From: Bacteroides intestinalis DSM 17393
GTDB lineage: Bacteria; Bacteroidota; Bacteroidia; Bacteroidales; Bacteroidaceae
Reading direction: 5' to 3'
Length of the DNA: 64,000 nucleotides
Assembly: GCF_000172175.1 (NCBI RefSeq)
Contig: NZ_ABJL02000008.1
Location: 248,001 to 312,000 of the forward strand
Below are positions 53,622-61,798 of the stretch, in pieces (within the stretch, counting starts at the first letter, position 1; each line of letters begins with the position of its first letter). The translations under genes were made by a program, and so were the position numbers. Below the pieces are notes generated by a model. That model was not told the DNA's origin. It made no database searches and was given only the letters and a program-made list of their open reading frames with translations.

Positions 53622-53681
53622 TGTAGCATGAAAGGACAGAAAAAAGGAATATAAGACAATCATTAATCAAAAAGAAAACTC

Positions 53682-53689
53682 TATCTTTG
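53682..53689 (+). promoter_or_regulatory. Candidate -7 box of the metallophosphoesterase gene
   Basis: TATCTTTG matches TAnnTTTG, 49 bp upstream of the lipoprotein ATG at 53738. The region 53405-53737 otherwise holds only the sigma-54 elements. Confidence 0.5.
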
Positions 53690-53737
53690 CATCCAGTTTT
53701 CAATATAGAGATTATATATACTATTAATATCATTCAC

Positions 53738-54544
53738 ATGAAACTATCTAAACTCTTATTCATCCCGCTCATAGGTCTGTTTATGGGCGGTTGCGACATG
53801 ATAGACTACCATCCTTATGATGTGCGTATCAGTGGTCCGACGGATATCAACAACCGCAATATAGCAAAAATAGAAGCCAATTGTAAAGACAAGACGACAA
53901 TCCGTTTTGTTACCATGGGTGATTCACAACGTTGGTATGATGAAACCCAGGATTTTGTCAATCACCTCAATAAACGAGATGACATTGATTTCGTCATCCA
54001 TGGCGGAGATTTCAGTGATTTTGGTGTCACAGACGAGTTCCTGTGGCAACGTGATATCATGAATAAGCTGAAAGTTCCTTATGTTGGTCTCATTGGTAAT
54101 CATGACTGTCTCGGCACAGGTGAAGAAACTTATCGCGCCATTTTCGGTGATCCCAATTTCTCATTTATTGCCGGCCGCATCAAATTCGTTTGTCTGAATA
54201 CCAATGCTCTCGAGTTCGATTACTCCCGTCCTATTCCTGACTTTGACTTCATCAATGCTCAGTTGGAAGATCGCCGCGAGGAGTACGACCGTACCATCTT
54301 CTCCATGCATATACGTCCATTCTGCTTCGAGTTCAATAATAATGTAGCTCAGGTTTTCCAATATAGCATTAAGAGGTTTCCCGATTTATTATTCTGTACG
54401 GCAGCTCACGAACATCATGTATTCGAAGAGGATCTTTTTGATGACGGCGTGATGTACTACATGAGTGATTGCATGAAAAACCGTTGCTACTATATATTCA
54501 CTGTAACTCCTGACAGATATGAGCGCGAAGTGGTCTATTATTAA
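53738..54544 (+). CDS. Metallophosphoesterase lipoprotein
   Basis: From the ATG at 53738 the 268-residue protein has a lipobox-like signal (LLFIPLIGLFMGGCD, Cys near residue 18). Calcineurin-type metallophosphoesterase motifs follow: GDSQRW, FVIHGGDFSDFG (GDXXD), GNHDC and the His-containing HEHH near the C-terminus. It is likely anchored in the envelope and hydrolyses phosphoesters. It overlaps the next gene by 26 bp, so the two are co-translated. An in-frame ATG at 53687 would give a non-lipoprotein N-terminus. Confidence 0.85.
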   Translation: MKLSKLLFIPLIGLFMGGCDMIDYHPYDVRISGPTDINNRNIAKIEANCKDKTTIRFVTMGDSQRWYDETQDFVNHLNKRDDIDFVIHGGDFSDFGVTDEFLWQRDIMNKLKVPYVGLIGNHDCLGTGEETYRAIFGDPNFSFIAGRIKFVCLNTNALEFDYSRPIPDFDFINAQLEDRREEYDRTIFSMHIRPFCFEFNNNVAQVFQYSIKRFPDLLFCTAAHEHHVFEEDLFDDGVMYYMSDCMKNRCYYIFTVTPDRYEREVVYY

Positions 54545-55289
54545 AGCATTGACATGCTTCCTTCTTGTCTATTCGTCAACCGGCTATGCACAGGAAGTGA
54601 AAACAATAAATACAGAGCCGGCCCAAGTGTTCAGGGATACTATTATTATTGTGAAACATGATACGATATGGATAGAAAAAGAAACGACACAGATAGATAG
54701 TGCCGATATTAGCAAAAAGCGTTCCAGTCGTTATGACAAGCGTGTCCATCGTTACCGGAAACATTGGGAAAGTCTGATACCGACTCATACCAAACTGCAA
54801 TTTGCCGGTAATATGGGATTGCTGTCACTTGGTACCGGATGGGATTATGGCAAACGAAACCAGTGGGAAACGGATATTCTCTTTGGTATTCTGCCTAAAT
54901 ATGATTCCAAACGCACCAAAATCACCATGACCCTAAAGCAGAACTATATGCCTTGGAGCATCTCACTGGGAAAAGATTTTGCGGTTGAACCTCTTGCCTG
55001 TGGCATGTATTTTAATACGGTGTTTGGAGGCGAATTCTGGACACATGAACCAGACCGTTATCCGAAAGGTTACTATGGCTTTTCGTCCAAAGTACGCATA
55101 CACGCTTTCCTGGGTCAACGGTTAACTTACAACATACCTCCACGCTGGCGCTTGGGAGCAAGAGCCATTACTTTCTACTACGAAATAAGTACATGCGACT
55201 TGTATATAGTAAGTGCATTCCTTAACAAATACCTGAAACCTAAAGATTACCTCAGTTTATCATTCGGCCTAAAAACACAGTTGTTCTAA
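54519..55289 (+). CDS. Putative outer-membrane barrel protein of unknown function
   Basis: The 256-residue protein has a signal peptide (LTCFLLVYSSTGYAQ) and a linker with valine/isoleucine repeats (IIIVKHDTIWIEKETT). The rest is rich in amphipathic strands (LQFAGNMGLLSLGTGWDYG, ITFYYEISTCDLYIV) and ends in F, as barrel proteins do. I do not recognise the family. Its start overlaps the metallophosphoesterase gene, suggesting a joint envelope role. Confidence 0.75.
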   Translation: MSAKWSIIKALTCFLLVYSSTGYAQEVKTINTEPAQVFRDTIIIVKHDTIWIEKETTQIDSADISKKRSSRYDKRVHRYRKHWESLIPTHTKLQFAGNMGLLSLGTGWDYGKRNQWETDILFGILPKYDSKRTKITMTLKQNYMPWSISLGKDFAVEPLACGMYFNTVFGGEFWTHEPDRYPKGYYGFSSKVRIHAFLGQRLTYNIPPRWRLGARAITFYYEISTCDLYIVSAFLNKYLKPKDYLSLSFGLKTQLF

Positions 55290-55296
55290 ACCTAAA

Positions 55297-55330
55297 AGGG
55301 CTGCATCCTCCTATACGGAAGTGCAGCCCT
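55297..55330 (-). terminator. Shared hairpin between the barrel gene and proS
   Basis: AGGGCTGCA and TGCAGCCCT form perfect 9-bp arms. On the minus strand the hairpin is followed by TTTTAGG, so it best serves proS, but it lies 8 bp after the convergent gene stop and may serve both. Confidence 0.75.
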
Positions 55331-55355
55331 CTCCTATAATCTTACTGAGATCCTA

Positions 55356-56849
55356 TTAATAAGAACGAGCAAACAAAGCTCGGCAAGCCGACGGTTTACC
55401 GGTCACCATACAGATACCCGGTTCTTTATCATCATCCAAGAAAGTTTCAAAAGGAATACAACGGATAGTAGCCTTTGTATCTTCCTTGATCTTCTCCTCA
55501 GTTTCGGTAGTACCATCCCAGTGGGCAAGGATAAAGCCACCTTCTTCAATCTTTTCCTTGAATTCGTCGTAACTATCCACTTTCGTGATGTGAGAGTTAC
55601 GATAGTTGAGAGCCTTCTGGTAAATATTTGCTTGAATTTCTTCCAACAGATCTTTTACGTATTCCTCGATACCATCGCAAGAACGGGTTTCTTTTTCCAG
55701 CGTATCGCGGCGCATTACTTCCATTGTATTGTTTTCCAGATCACGACCACCCATCACAAGACGTACAGGTACACCTTTCAATTCATAGTCTGCAAATTTG
55801 AAGCCCGGACGTTTGTTATCGGCATTATCATATTTCACCGAAACACCCATAGATTTCAGTTTAGCAACGATACCGGCTACCTTCTCATCAATCTTCTGCA
55901 GCATCTCTGCATTTTTATAGATAGGCACGATAACCACCTGTATCGGAGCCAAATGAGGAGGCAGTACAAGTCCGTTATCATCAGAGTGAGTCATGATCAG
56001 TGCTCCCATCAAGCGGGTAGATACCCCCCATGAAGTAGCCCAAACATATTCCATTTTATTTTCCTTGTTCACGAACTGCACATCAAATGCCTTGGCAAAA
56101 TTCTGTCCAAGGAAGTGAGACGTACCACTTTGCAGAGCTTTTCCGTCCTGCATCATGGCTTCGATAGTGTAAGTATCCAGTGCACCGGCAAAACGTTCAT
56201 TGGCAGATTTCACACCTTTCACTACAGGAACAGCCATATATTTTTCGGCAAATTCGGCATATACGTTCAGCATACGTACTGCTTCTTCTTCAGCTTCTTC
56301 ACGAGTAGCGTGTGCTGTATGTCCCTCCTGCCACAGGAATTCTGCAGTACGCAGGAAGAGGCGGGTACGCATTTCCCAACGCATCACGTTCGCCCATTGA
56401 TTACACAAAATAGGCAGATCGCGATAAGAATTAATCCAGTTCTTATAAGTATTCCAGATGATGGTTTCAGAAGTAGGACGGATAATCAGTTCTTCTTCCA
56501 GTTTAGCTTCCGGGTCTACAATTACTCCGCTACCGTCAGGAGCATTTTTCAGACGATGGTGTGTTACTACTGCACACTCCTTTGCAAAACCTTCCACATG
56601 TTCCGCTTCACGGCTGAGGAAAGACTTCGGAATCAGCAAAGGGAAATAGGCATTCACGTGTCCTGTTTCCTTAAACATATCATCCAGCTGACGCTGCATT
56701 TTCTCCCAGATAGCGTATCCGTAAGGTTTGATCACCATACAGCCACGCACAGCCGATTGTTCCGCCAGATCGGCCTTCACCACCAACTCATTATACCACT
56801 GCGAATAATTCTCGCTGCGTTTGGTCAGGTCTTTTAATTCTACTGCCAT
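55356..56849 (-). CDS. proS: Prolyl-tRNA synthetase (short, archaeal/eukaryal-type)
   Basis: From the ATG at 56849 the protein is 497 residues. Class II motif 2 appears as MRWEMRTRLFLRTAEFLWQEGHTAH and motif 3 is within the catalytic domain, followed by an anticodon-binding domain (VVIVPIYKNAEML) and a C-terminal zinc-binding-like extension ending in ALFARSY. The bacterial-type insertion (editing) domain is missing, so this is the ProS type 3 found in Bacteroidota and archaea. The frame extends to 56909, but that adds a stretch without family match. Confidence 0.95.
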   Translation of the reverse strand: MAVELKDLTKRSENYSQWYNELVVKADLAEQSAVRGCMVIKPYGYAIWEKMQRQLDDMFKETGHVNAYFPLLIPKSFLSREAEHVEGFAKECAVVTHHRLKNAPDGSGVIVDPEAKLEEELIIRPTSETIIWNTYKNWINSYRDLPILCNQWANVMRWEMRTRLFLRTAEFLWQEGHTAHATREEAEEEAVRMLNVYAEFAEKYMAVPVVKGVKSANERFAGALDTYTIEAMMQDGKALQSGTSHFLGQNFAKAFDVQFVNKENKMEYVWATSWGVSTRLMGALIMTHSDDNGLVLPPHLAPIQVVIVPIYKNAEMLQKIDEKVAGIVAKLKSMGVSVKYDNADNKRPGFKFADYELKGVPVRLVMGGRDLENNTMEVMRRDTLEKETRSCDGIEEYVKDLLEEIQANIYQKALNYRNSHITKVDSYDEFKEKIEEGGFILAHWDGTTETEEKIKEDTKATIRCIPFETFLDDDKEPGICMVTGKPSACRALFARSY

Positions 56850-56898
56850 TTTATTTCGTTTTTTAAAGTTTTTTCGGATGTGTCTATTAAACAGTCGG

Positions 56899-56906
56899 CA
56901 AAAATA
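56899..56906 (-). promoter_or_regulatory. Candidate -7 box of proS
   Basis: The minus strand reads TATTTTTG (TAnnTTTG), 50 bp upstream of the proS ATG. Confidence 0.5.
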
Positions 56907-56952
56907 CAAAAAATTGCGTGAATAGTGCGTTTGATAAACACACTATTTTAAA

Positions 56953-56989
56953 AAAGCCGCTATCCGGATGATTTAGGGATAGCGGCTTT
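56953..56989 (-). terminator. Intrinsic terminator of the PIN toxin-antitoxin operon
   Basis: AAAGCCGCTATCC pairs with GGGATAGCGGCTTT across a ten-base loop, with A/T-rich flanks on both sides. It lies 29 bp beyond the PIN toxin stop on the minus strand. Confidence 0.8.
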
Positions 56990-57017
56990 CATTTTATGTT
57001 GTTACTATACATTTACT

Positions 57018-57485
57018 CTATTCTCCAATAACAATAGCGTAATAATCTTCTAGATCTTCATGAAGGAGAGCAGAACACCCTAATGAAGAAGTTAATGCGT
57101 CAAACTCCATGACAGTAATTATCTGGCAAGAACCGACTTCTTTCACAATCAATAAATCTCTATCCCCAGTTATCAGATAATCAGCTCTTGACACTAATGC
57201 AAGTTCTAATAAATAATCATCCTTAGGATCCCGACAACGGGAAGAAATATTACCTATTTCGTAGTACAATGTCTCTTGAGCCCAAAAATCCCATAGCATA
57301 TCTAAATGCTCTTTGGAGAAATATTTTACAAATTTAGGACGTGAAGCAACGCTTTCAATCTCATCTAAAAGTTCTTTAGAAACTACAAGTTCTACATTTC
57401 CATTAGATATGAGTTCCAACAAGCAAGACAGCTTCTTGCCTATAAGAAAGCTAATCCAAAGATTTGTATCAATAATTATTCTCAT
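57018..57485 (-). CDS. PIN-domain toxin
   Basis: From the ATG at 57485 the protein is 155 residues with a PIN nuclease fold: MRIIIDTNLWISFLIG (first Asp), an acidic residue in VSKELLDEIE, the SSRCRDPKDDYLLELA block and the final Asp in YLITGDRDLL. These four acidic positions form the metal site for RNA cleavage. It overlaps the antitoxin gene by 17 bp. All catalytic residues appear intact. Confidence 0.88.
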   Translation of the reverse strand: MRIIIDTNLWISFLIGKKLSCLLELISNGNVELVVSKELLDEIESVASRPKFVKYFSKEHLDMLWDFWAQETLYYEIGNISSRCRDPKDDYLLELALVSRADYLITGDRDLLIVKEVGSCQIITVMEFDALTSSLGCSALLHEDLEDYYAIVIGE

Positions 57486-57717
57486 TTCGCAATCGCTTTT
57501 CATACGCCTCTTGCCTAACAGCTTCCACTTCTGCATCTATCTCCTTTTGGGAAATTTCATCTGTCTTAAAAGTTTCTAATAATCGTCTCAACTTAATGCC
57601 TCTCGTTTCAGCAGCAAGTGCACGGCTCAATTCCAACTTATCATCATCAGAAAGTTGTTGAGTTAACTCTAATATCTGATTATAATTCAGACGTATTTTC
57701 AATGATACTGTTGCCAT
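57469..57717 (-). CDS. Antitoxin of the PIN toxin pair
   Basis: From the ATG at 57717 the antitoxin is 82 residues (MATVSLKIRLNYNQILELTQ). It is predicted helical with a C-terminal charged segment (DEISQKEIDAEVEAVRQEAY) that would wrap the toxin. It starts upstream of, and overlaps, the PIN gene. The N-terminal IRLNYNQILELTQQLSDDDK may be the DNA-binding/dimer part. Confidence 0.8.
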   Translation of the reverse strand: MATVSLKIRLNYNQILELTQQLSDDDKLELSRALAAETRGIKLRRLLETFKTDEISQKEIDAEVEAVRQEAYEKRLRNENNY

Positions 57718-57934
57718 ACGATTATACATTGATATTACCCATAAACAAAAGTACAACTATTTGGGCAACAATCAAACAAAGAAATGATTATTTTTCTAAA
57801 GATTGACATCCTCTCTTATTTATCTATACCCAGCCTATCAGCCGTAAGCGTCCAAAACATGGTATACACCTTTCAGGCGAGTGCCAGTAGGTACTCGTCA
57901 CTTGTCTTGGATATTAAGTTTTAAATTGTTTTCA

Positions 57935-58120
57935 CTAATTGGTTAGACATATCGTCATAGGAAGCAGGTTCTCATAATCCGTTCGACCCTTCCGGATCTC
58001 CGTCATGTACTTGCAGAAGAAAGATCGGAAACTGATTCCCGCCTGCTTGCAGGTTTCAATAAAGGTATTGTAAACAGCCGATCGTAGGTTCCATATCGGC
58101 CACAAGCCACACAAGTATTC
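57935..58120 (-). pseudogene. IS66-family-like transposase, C-terminal remnant
   Basis: A minus-strand frame ends at the TAG at 57935-57937. It contains VYNTFIETCKQAGISFRSFF and RKGRTDYENLLPMTI, which resembles the C-terminal block of IS66-type transposases as I recall it. The preceding bases only partly match the usual NYLFCGN block. No inverted terminal repeats or intact transposase are present. Confidence 0.5.
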
Positions 58121-58297
58121 ACAACGGCACGTGGTTCATTCAATCCGGTCATAATAGAATACTGTTACGGCTATCCCGATGAGACTTTGGAGATTTAAAG
58201 CTATAAAGTAACTTATATTTCAGAAAAGAATTTTGAGAAATTGAAGGGTCGTCAACCCGTTGCACAAGATGATATGGATAGCACTTTAACTCCACTA

Positions 58298-58468
58298 TCA
58301 CATTAAATAAGGATACACATCTATACGGAGACGATTTAGTTCATCATCAGGCACTTCCACAAGCCGTAATGAACAACGAGGTTTGCTCACCTTCCCGTTC
58401 ACGGTTCGAGTTGTAAACTTCGAACTACGTTTATGTTTCTGTTTAGTATCTTTTTTCTGACTCTCCAT
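58298..58468 (-). CDS. Small basic hypothetical protein (56 aa)
   Basis: An ATG at 58468 opens a 56-codon frame to the TGA at 58298. It has a lysine-rich start (MESQKKDTKQKHKRSSK) and an ending CSLRLVEVPDDELNRLRIDV. It may be a fragment of a mobile-element gene rather than a working gene. I do not recognise a family. Confidence 0.35.
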   Translation of the reverse strand: MESQKKDTKQKHKRSSKFTTRTVNGKVSKPRCSLRLVEVPDDELNRLRIDVYPYLM

Positions 58469-58635
58469 ATTTTCTGTCTTTATTTATTACAAAGTTACAG
58501 ATTCTTTATCTATAAACAATTCTTTTCCTATTTTTTTCTTCAGATTATTAATAATCATCAAATCAAAGTAAAGACTTAATTTTTTGCGAATAACATCTTC
58601 TATCTTACCTAAATGCGATTACATTAGTTTCTATA

Positions 58636-58666
58636 AAAAAGGTACCCTGTGATAGAGTACCTTTTT
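58636..58666 (-). terminator. Hairpin terminator after the small secreted protein
   Basis: AAAAAGGTAC and GTACCTTTTT form 10-bp perfect arms; the minus strand ends in TTTTTTATAG. It lies 16 bp past the stop codon of the gene at 58682. Confidence 0.8.
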
Positions 58667-58681
58667 AATTGTGTGTATAAC

Positions 58682-58987
58682 TTATTTCTGAACTTCCCCT
58701 TTTTCATTGAAAAGAACCGGATTCTCGGTACCGGCTGCATCCACCAATGTTACCTTGTAAGTCTTAGTTCCATCTTCAGCAACTTCAACGGCTGCCTCTT
58801 TGATGGTTGCTTCCGAGTAGTTTTCCTTGATGGCATCCTGAACTGCCTGCGGGAGTTCTTTTACATCAATCGGTTTAAACTCGTTGATCATCGTTACGAT
58901 TTCAACATCCGATACCATGTTGTTAGCAAATGCTACTGAAGTACCCAATCCCATTACCAATGCTACTGCTAAAAATAACTTTTTCAT
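58682..58987 (-). CDS. Small secreted PepSY-like protein
   Basis: The 101-residue protein has a signal peptide (MKKLFLAVALVMGLGTSVAFA) and a mature part of about 80 residues (KPIDVKELPQAVQDAIKENY ... GTKTYKVTLVDAAGTENPVLF), resembling the PepSY-like helix-strand unit of Bacteroides secreted proteins. The acidic mature part lacks metal-binding Cys or His clusters. A weak sigma-54-type promoter and a palindrome lie upstream. Function unknown. Confidence 0.78.
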   Translation of the reverse strand: MKKLFLAVALVMGLGTSVAFANNMVSDVEIVTMINEFKPIDVKELPQAVQDAIKENYSEATIKEAAVEVAEDGTKTYKVTLVDAAGTENPVLFNEKGEVQK

Positions 58988-59038
58988 AATTCTAATTGTT
59001 TAAGTTAAACATTTCTTGTTAGCTCTCACATAATATAG

Positions 59039-59054
59039 TACAAGACGCATGCCA
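59039..59054 (-). promoter_or_regulatory. Possible sigma-54-type promoter of the small secreted protein
   Basis: The minus strand reads TGGCATGCGTCTTGTA. The -24 block TGGCAT matches well and the spacing is right, but the -12 GC is GT, a change at a normally conserved base. A palindrome TGTGGA-N6-TCCACA at 59152-59169 lies about 100 bp upstream, in the position of an activator site. Confidence 0.35.
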
Positions 59055-59199
59055 AAACTATTTCCAAACAAGTATCACGCTATATATCAACTACTTAAGC
59101 CAAAACCATATAAAAGACATTTTCCTAATTTGAGTATTTTTTCTACAACTATGTGGATATCCGTCCACAGTAATATACACTTTATAAACTATCACCTTT

Positions 59200-60165
59200 C
59201 TATTTTTCACTCCTACCATTAGGACTATGTAAACAGAAGAAATTCTTCATAAATCCAATATAAATAATACTAAGCAATAAAATAGTACACGATAAATATA
59301 AATAGCCATGGTCCAAGAAATATATATATCCTATTATTACAATTACCTGCATAGCCATATAAATCAGCGATACCACTACATGAGGCATCTTCAATTCATT
59401 CGCCATCAATTGATACATATGTTTACGATGGGGCAAACCGATATTCTCATGAAGCATCAGGCGATGAATGATAGTCAGAACACTGTCGACACCATAGACA
59501 GACAATAAGATAATCCAACTGAAATCTTCAGTCTTAATTATAAGTTTTCCTATCAGAAAAAGAAGAATAAAAGCAATACTCACAGAACCGACATCACCGG
59601 CAAAACACCTCGCTTTCTTACGGAAGTTAAAGAAGCAGAAGACCAGGACGGAGCAGAAAACGGTATAGATTAGAGCAGGCTCTACAAACTGAGTTACTTC
59701 AGCATTGATATAAGCCAATGCACCAAGGATAACCAACGAATAACCACCCGTTATCCCATTGATACCATCCATAAAATTATAGGCATTGATGATGCCTGTA
59801 CAAACAATCAAAGCTATAATAATCCACCACCACGAAAGAGAAAACAAGCCCCATTGGTAAAACATCAAAGCCATAGCAGTGAAGTGAAACACCAATCGCA
59901 AACCTTGGGAAATGGAACGGATATCATCCACAAAACTAATAAATGTGATTAGAGTCAATGCCAATATAAACCAAAGATATCCCCAGTCATTACTCAGGAA
60001 ATAGCCCAAAGCTCCAAAATAGAAGATGATTCCGCCACCACGCAAAGTAATCCGGGTATGGGAACTTCTCTCATTCGGCTTATCGATGATATTGCACTTA
60101 TCAGCTATTCTAAAATAAAAAAGTTCTGCCAAAAATAGCAGAACTAGTATAATCAGGTAATACAT
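59200..60165 (-). CDS. WecA/MraY-like undecaprenyl-phosphate sugar-phosphate transferase
   Basis: The 321-residue protein has about ten membrane helices and the family motifs NERSSHT (with the first Asp in DKPNER), FVDDIRSISQG, NAYNFMDGINGITGG and the His-rich GLPHRKHMYQ. It moves a sugar phosphate from a UDP-sugar to undecaprenyl phosphate to begin a surface glycan. It is the last gene of the polysaccharide cluster. UDP-GlcNAc or a related amino sugar is likely, but the sequence does not decide. Confidence 0.9.
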   Translation of the reverse strand: MYYLIILVLLFLAELFYFRIADKCNIIDKPNERSSHTRITLRGGGIIFYFGALGYFLSNDWGYLWFILALTLITFISFVDDIRSISQGLRLVFHFTAMALMFYQWGLFSLSWWWIIIALIVCTGIINAYNFMDGINGITGGYSLVILGALAYINAEVTQFVEPALIYTVFCSVLVFCFFNFRKKARCFAGDVGSVSIAFILLFLIGKLIIKTEDFSWIILLSVYGVDSVLTIIHRLMLHENIGLPHRKHMYQLMANELKMPHVVVSLIYMAMQVIVIIGYIYFLDHGYLYLSCTILLLSIIYIGFMKNFFCLHSPNGRSEK

Positions 60166-60201
60166 AACCGTACTTGCCCCTTTAATTTGAATTGTTTATT
60201 A

Positions 60202-61182
60202 TTAATTTGAAAACGATAAGATCGTTTTCATAATCCCATCAGCAGCACGAACAGGCATTCGTTCAATGCCAAGTGCTGCTTTAATCTTCTCATTACTCAC
60301 CACGTAATTCTCTGTCAACTTCCGAAGACGTTCAGTATTCAACGGCAAATGAAGCAATGTTCCCAAACCAGCACAACTTTCCATCATTTTCTTGTTCATC
60401 TTCCAGATGTGAGGTTCCTTGCCCATAGCTTCACACATGAGAGCAATCAATTCATTGGTAGACAGAGCTTCATCATCACCCATGTGATAAATACCACTCG
60501 TTACATTCTTTGTCAGCAAACCTTCCACCACATAGCAAAGGTTATCTATAGAAGTGAACGAACGCTTATTTTCAAAATCTCCCAAAGGCCAAGGAATACC
60601 TTTCTTTACCACATTATAAAGTAGATTCAAGTTCCCCTTGTTACCCGGGCCATGAATCATACAGGGCCGAAGAATATACACCAGTTTATCACGCTGCATA
60701 GCAACTCTCAAATCTCCATTCTCAACTCTCAACTTACTAAGAATATAATTCTCGGCTGCTATCTTACTCTCTCCATAAGGTCCCACTGGTGCAGGTATCA
60801 CATCCTCCCTCAACATATCCCCCACTACACTATCAGCAGCAGCTTTCACAGAACTGAAGAATATGAACCTCTTTGCTGTAGATTCCAGAAAGAAATCAAA
60901 GATTTTTTGTGTCAGTCCTGTATTGATATCAAAATATGTCTGTGCAGCAGACTGATTCTTTGTATCATGTGCCTTGCCTGCAAGATGAATGATAGCATCA
61001 AACTGGGGTAAATTCTGCATAGGGAAAGAGATCGTTTCAATATCTTCCCAAGCAAAAGTTTTCACTACTCCCTCTTTTTCAGGTGCAACAATATCTAAGC
61101 CATAAAGAGTATGATATTCCTTTAAAGCCATAACAAAATTGGAACCCACGAAACCGTGAACTCCGGTAATAAGAATATTCAT
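60202..61182 (-). CDS. NAD-dependent epimerase/dehydratase (extended SDR)
   Basis: The 326-residue protein has the Rossmann motif GVHGFVGSNFVMAL and the active-site PYGESKIAAE (Y-x-x-x-K). It belongs to the UDP-glucose-4-epimerase/dehydratase group found at the distal end of Bacteroides capsule loci. Residues about 151-163 (LRVENGDLRVAMQ) are encoded by a CAACTCTCAA-type repeat (60702-60732) and lie between the Lys helix and VYILRPCMIHGPG, where relatives as I recall them are shorter. A 9-bp hairpin in the 3' end (60207-60227) covers the last codons. Confidence 0.85.
   Translation of the reverse strand: MNILITGVHGFVGSNFVMALKEYHTLYGLDIVAPEKEGVVKTFAWEDIETISFPMQNLPQFDAIIHLAGKAHDTKNQSAAQTYFDINTGLTQKIFDFFLESTAKRFIFFSSVKAAADSVVGDMLREDVIPAPVGPYGESKIAAENYILSKLRVENGDLRVAMQRDKLVYILRPCMIHGPGNKGNLNLLYNVVKKGIPWPLGDFENKRSFTSIDNLCYVVEGLLTKNVTSGIYHMGDDEALSTNELIALMCEAMGKEPHIWKMNKKMMESCAGLGTLLHLPLNTERLRKLTENYVVSNEKIKAALGIERMPVRAADGIMKTILSFSN
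60207..60227 (-). terminator. Hairpin overlapping the end of the epimerase gene
   Basis: GAAAACGAT and ATCGTTTTC are perfect 9-bp arms around a three-base loop. It covers the last codons of the epimerase gene and is followed on the minus strand by AAATTAATAATAAAC. The next gene starts 37 bp beyond the epimerase stop, so this may be a weak attenuator within the cluster. Confidence 0.45.
60702..60732. repeat. CAACTCTCAA-word repeat inside the epimerase gene
   Basis: CAACTCTCAA occurs at 60702-60711 and at 60723-60732, separated by AATCTCCATT-like sequence, a 21-bp period. On the coding strand it reads TTGAGAGTTG twice. It is the same kind of short-word repeat as the intergenic elements but sits in frame inside a coding sequence. 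Confidence 0.65.
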
Positions 61183-61209
61183 AAAATCGCAGAAATAAAA
61201 AACGAATAC

Positions 61210-61531
61210 TTACTGTTTAGTAAGAAAATCAATAAGAAGATTTTGTAGTCGACAAGGATCTTGTCGTCCATCCCATATAATTATCACTTCAATTCTATCC
61301 TCATAAATCTGATAATAAATATGGTCTTGTTTATAAAAAATGCATCTAATTCTCCATATTGAGACAAATGCAACAGTCGCTTACCTACGTAAGGAGAACT
61401 TCCCAATGACTCTATAAAAGATATAATTTTAACAGCAATATTATTTGCCGTTTTTTCCCAAAGAAACCCTGTATGTATGATAGTATATCATAAAGAGACT
61501 CTATAGCCAAATCAGACCAGACTACTTCCAT
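61210..61531 (-). pseudogene. ParE/RelE-like toxin broken by two frameshifts
   Basis: An ATG at 61531 overlaps the antitoxin end and reads MEVVWSDLAIESLYDILSYIQ. One frame over, FLWEKTANNIAVKIISFIES through VGKRLLHLSQYGELDAFF continues the fold. After a run of six T the frame shifts again to YKQDHIYYQIYEDRIEVIII and WDGRQDPCRLQNLL, ending at the TAA at 61210-61212. Together the pieces match a ParE/RelE-type toxin of about 106 residues. Both breaks lie at or near short homopolymers (TTT/GGG and TTTTTT). Confidence 0.75.
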
Positions 61532-61746
61532 CCCAATCTATCAGCTAACAATCCATATACCTCACTATTAGGTATCATCCGGCCTTTTTCACGAGCTATT
61601 TGAGCATATTTTACTGCCCCAATAATAATTTCGTCCGACAATAATTCTATTTCTCCTATCGTAGAAGGTGAACGGTATTCCATTACAGGCTCATTGACGG
61701 TCTGCTCTATTAGTTCCTGCTTTTTATATGCCTTAGACTTACTCAT
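61522..61746 (-). CDS. Antitoxin of the decayed ParE/RelE-like locus
   Basis: From the ATG at 61746 this is a 74-residue protein (MSKSKAYKKQELIEQTVNEP). The N-terminal part is lysine-rich and the C-terminal half helical (IIIGAVKYAQIAREKGRMIP). It ends within the start of the toxin gene (8-bp overlap). The antitoxin remains intact while the toxin is broken. The upstream TTG-like extension to 61779 is not preferred. Confidence 0.7.
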   Translation of the reverse strand: MSKSKAYKKQELIEQTVNEPVMEYRSPSTIGEIELLSDEIIIGAVKYAQIAREKGRMIPNSEVYGLLADRLGWK

Positions 61747-61798
61747 TATCTCAACATTTTCTACAAAGGTAATTTGCAATATCGGAATATCCTAATTA

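Larger units (their letters stand above)
57757..58681. other. Decayed region without an intact large gene
   Basis: About 0.9 kb holds an IS66-like transposase remnant (57935-58120), a plus-strand fragment with a stop interrupting it (around 58180-58303, with the peptide EKNFEKLKGRQPVAQDDMD), a 56-codon minus-strand frame (58298-58468) and a terminator at its right end. No standing protein family is intact. It looks like the scar of a mobile-element insertion. Confidence 0.65.

Noticed and set aside
54519..54544. Overlap of metallophosphoesterase and barrel-protein frames as a frameshift or fusion
   Set aside because: Both genes have full-length, well-formed termini (lipobox and signal peptide); a short overlap with translational coupling is the simpler reading.
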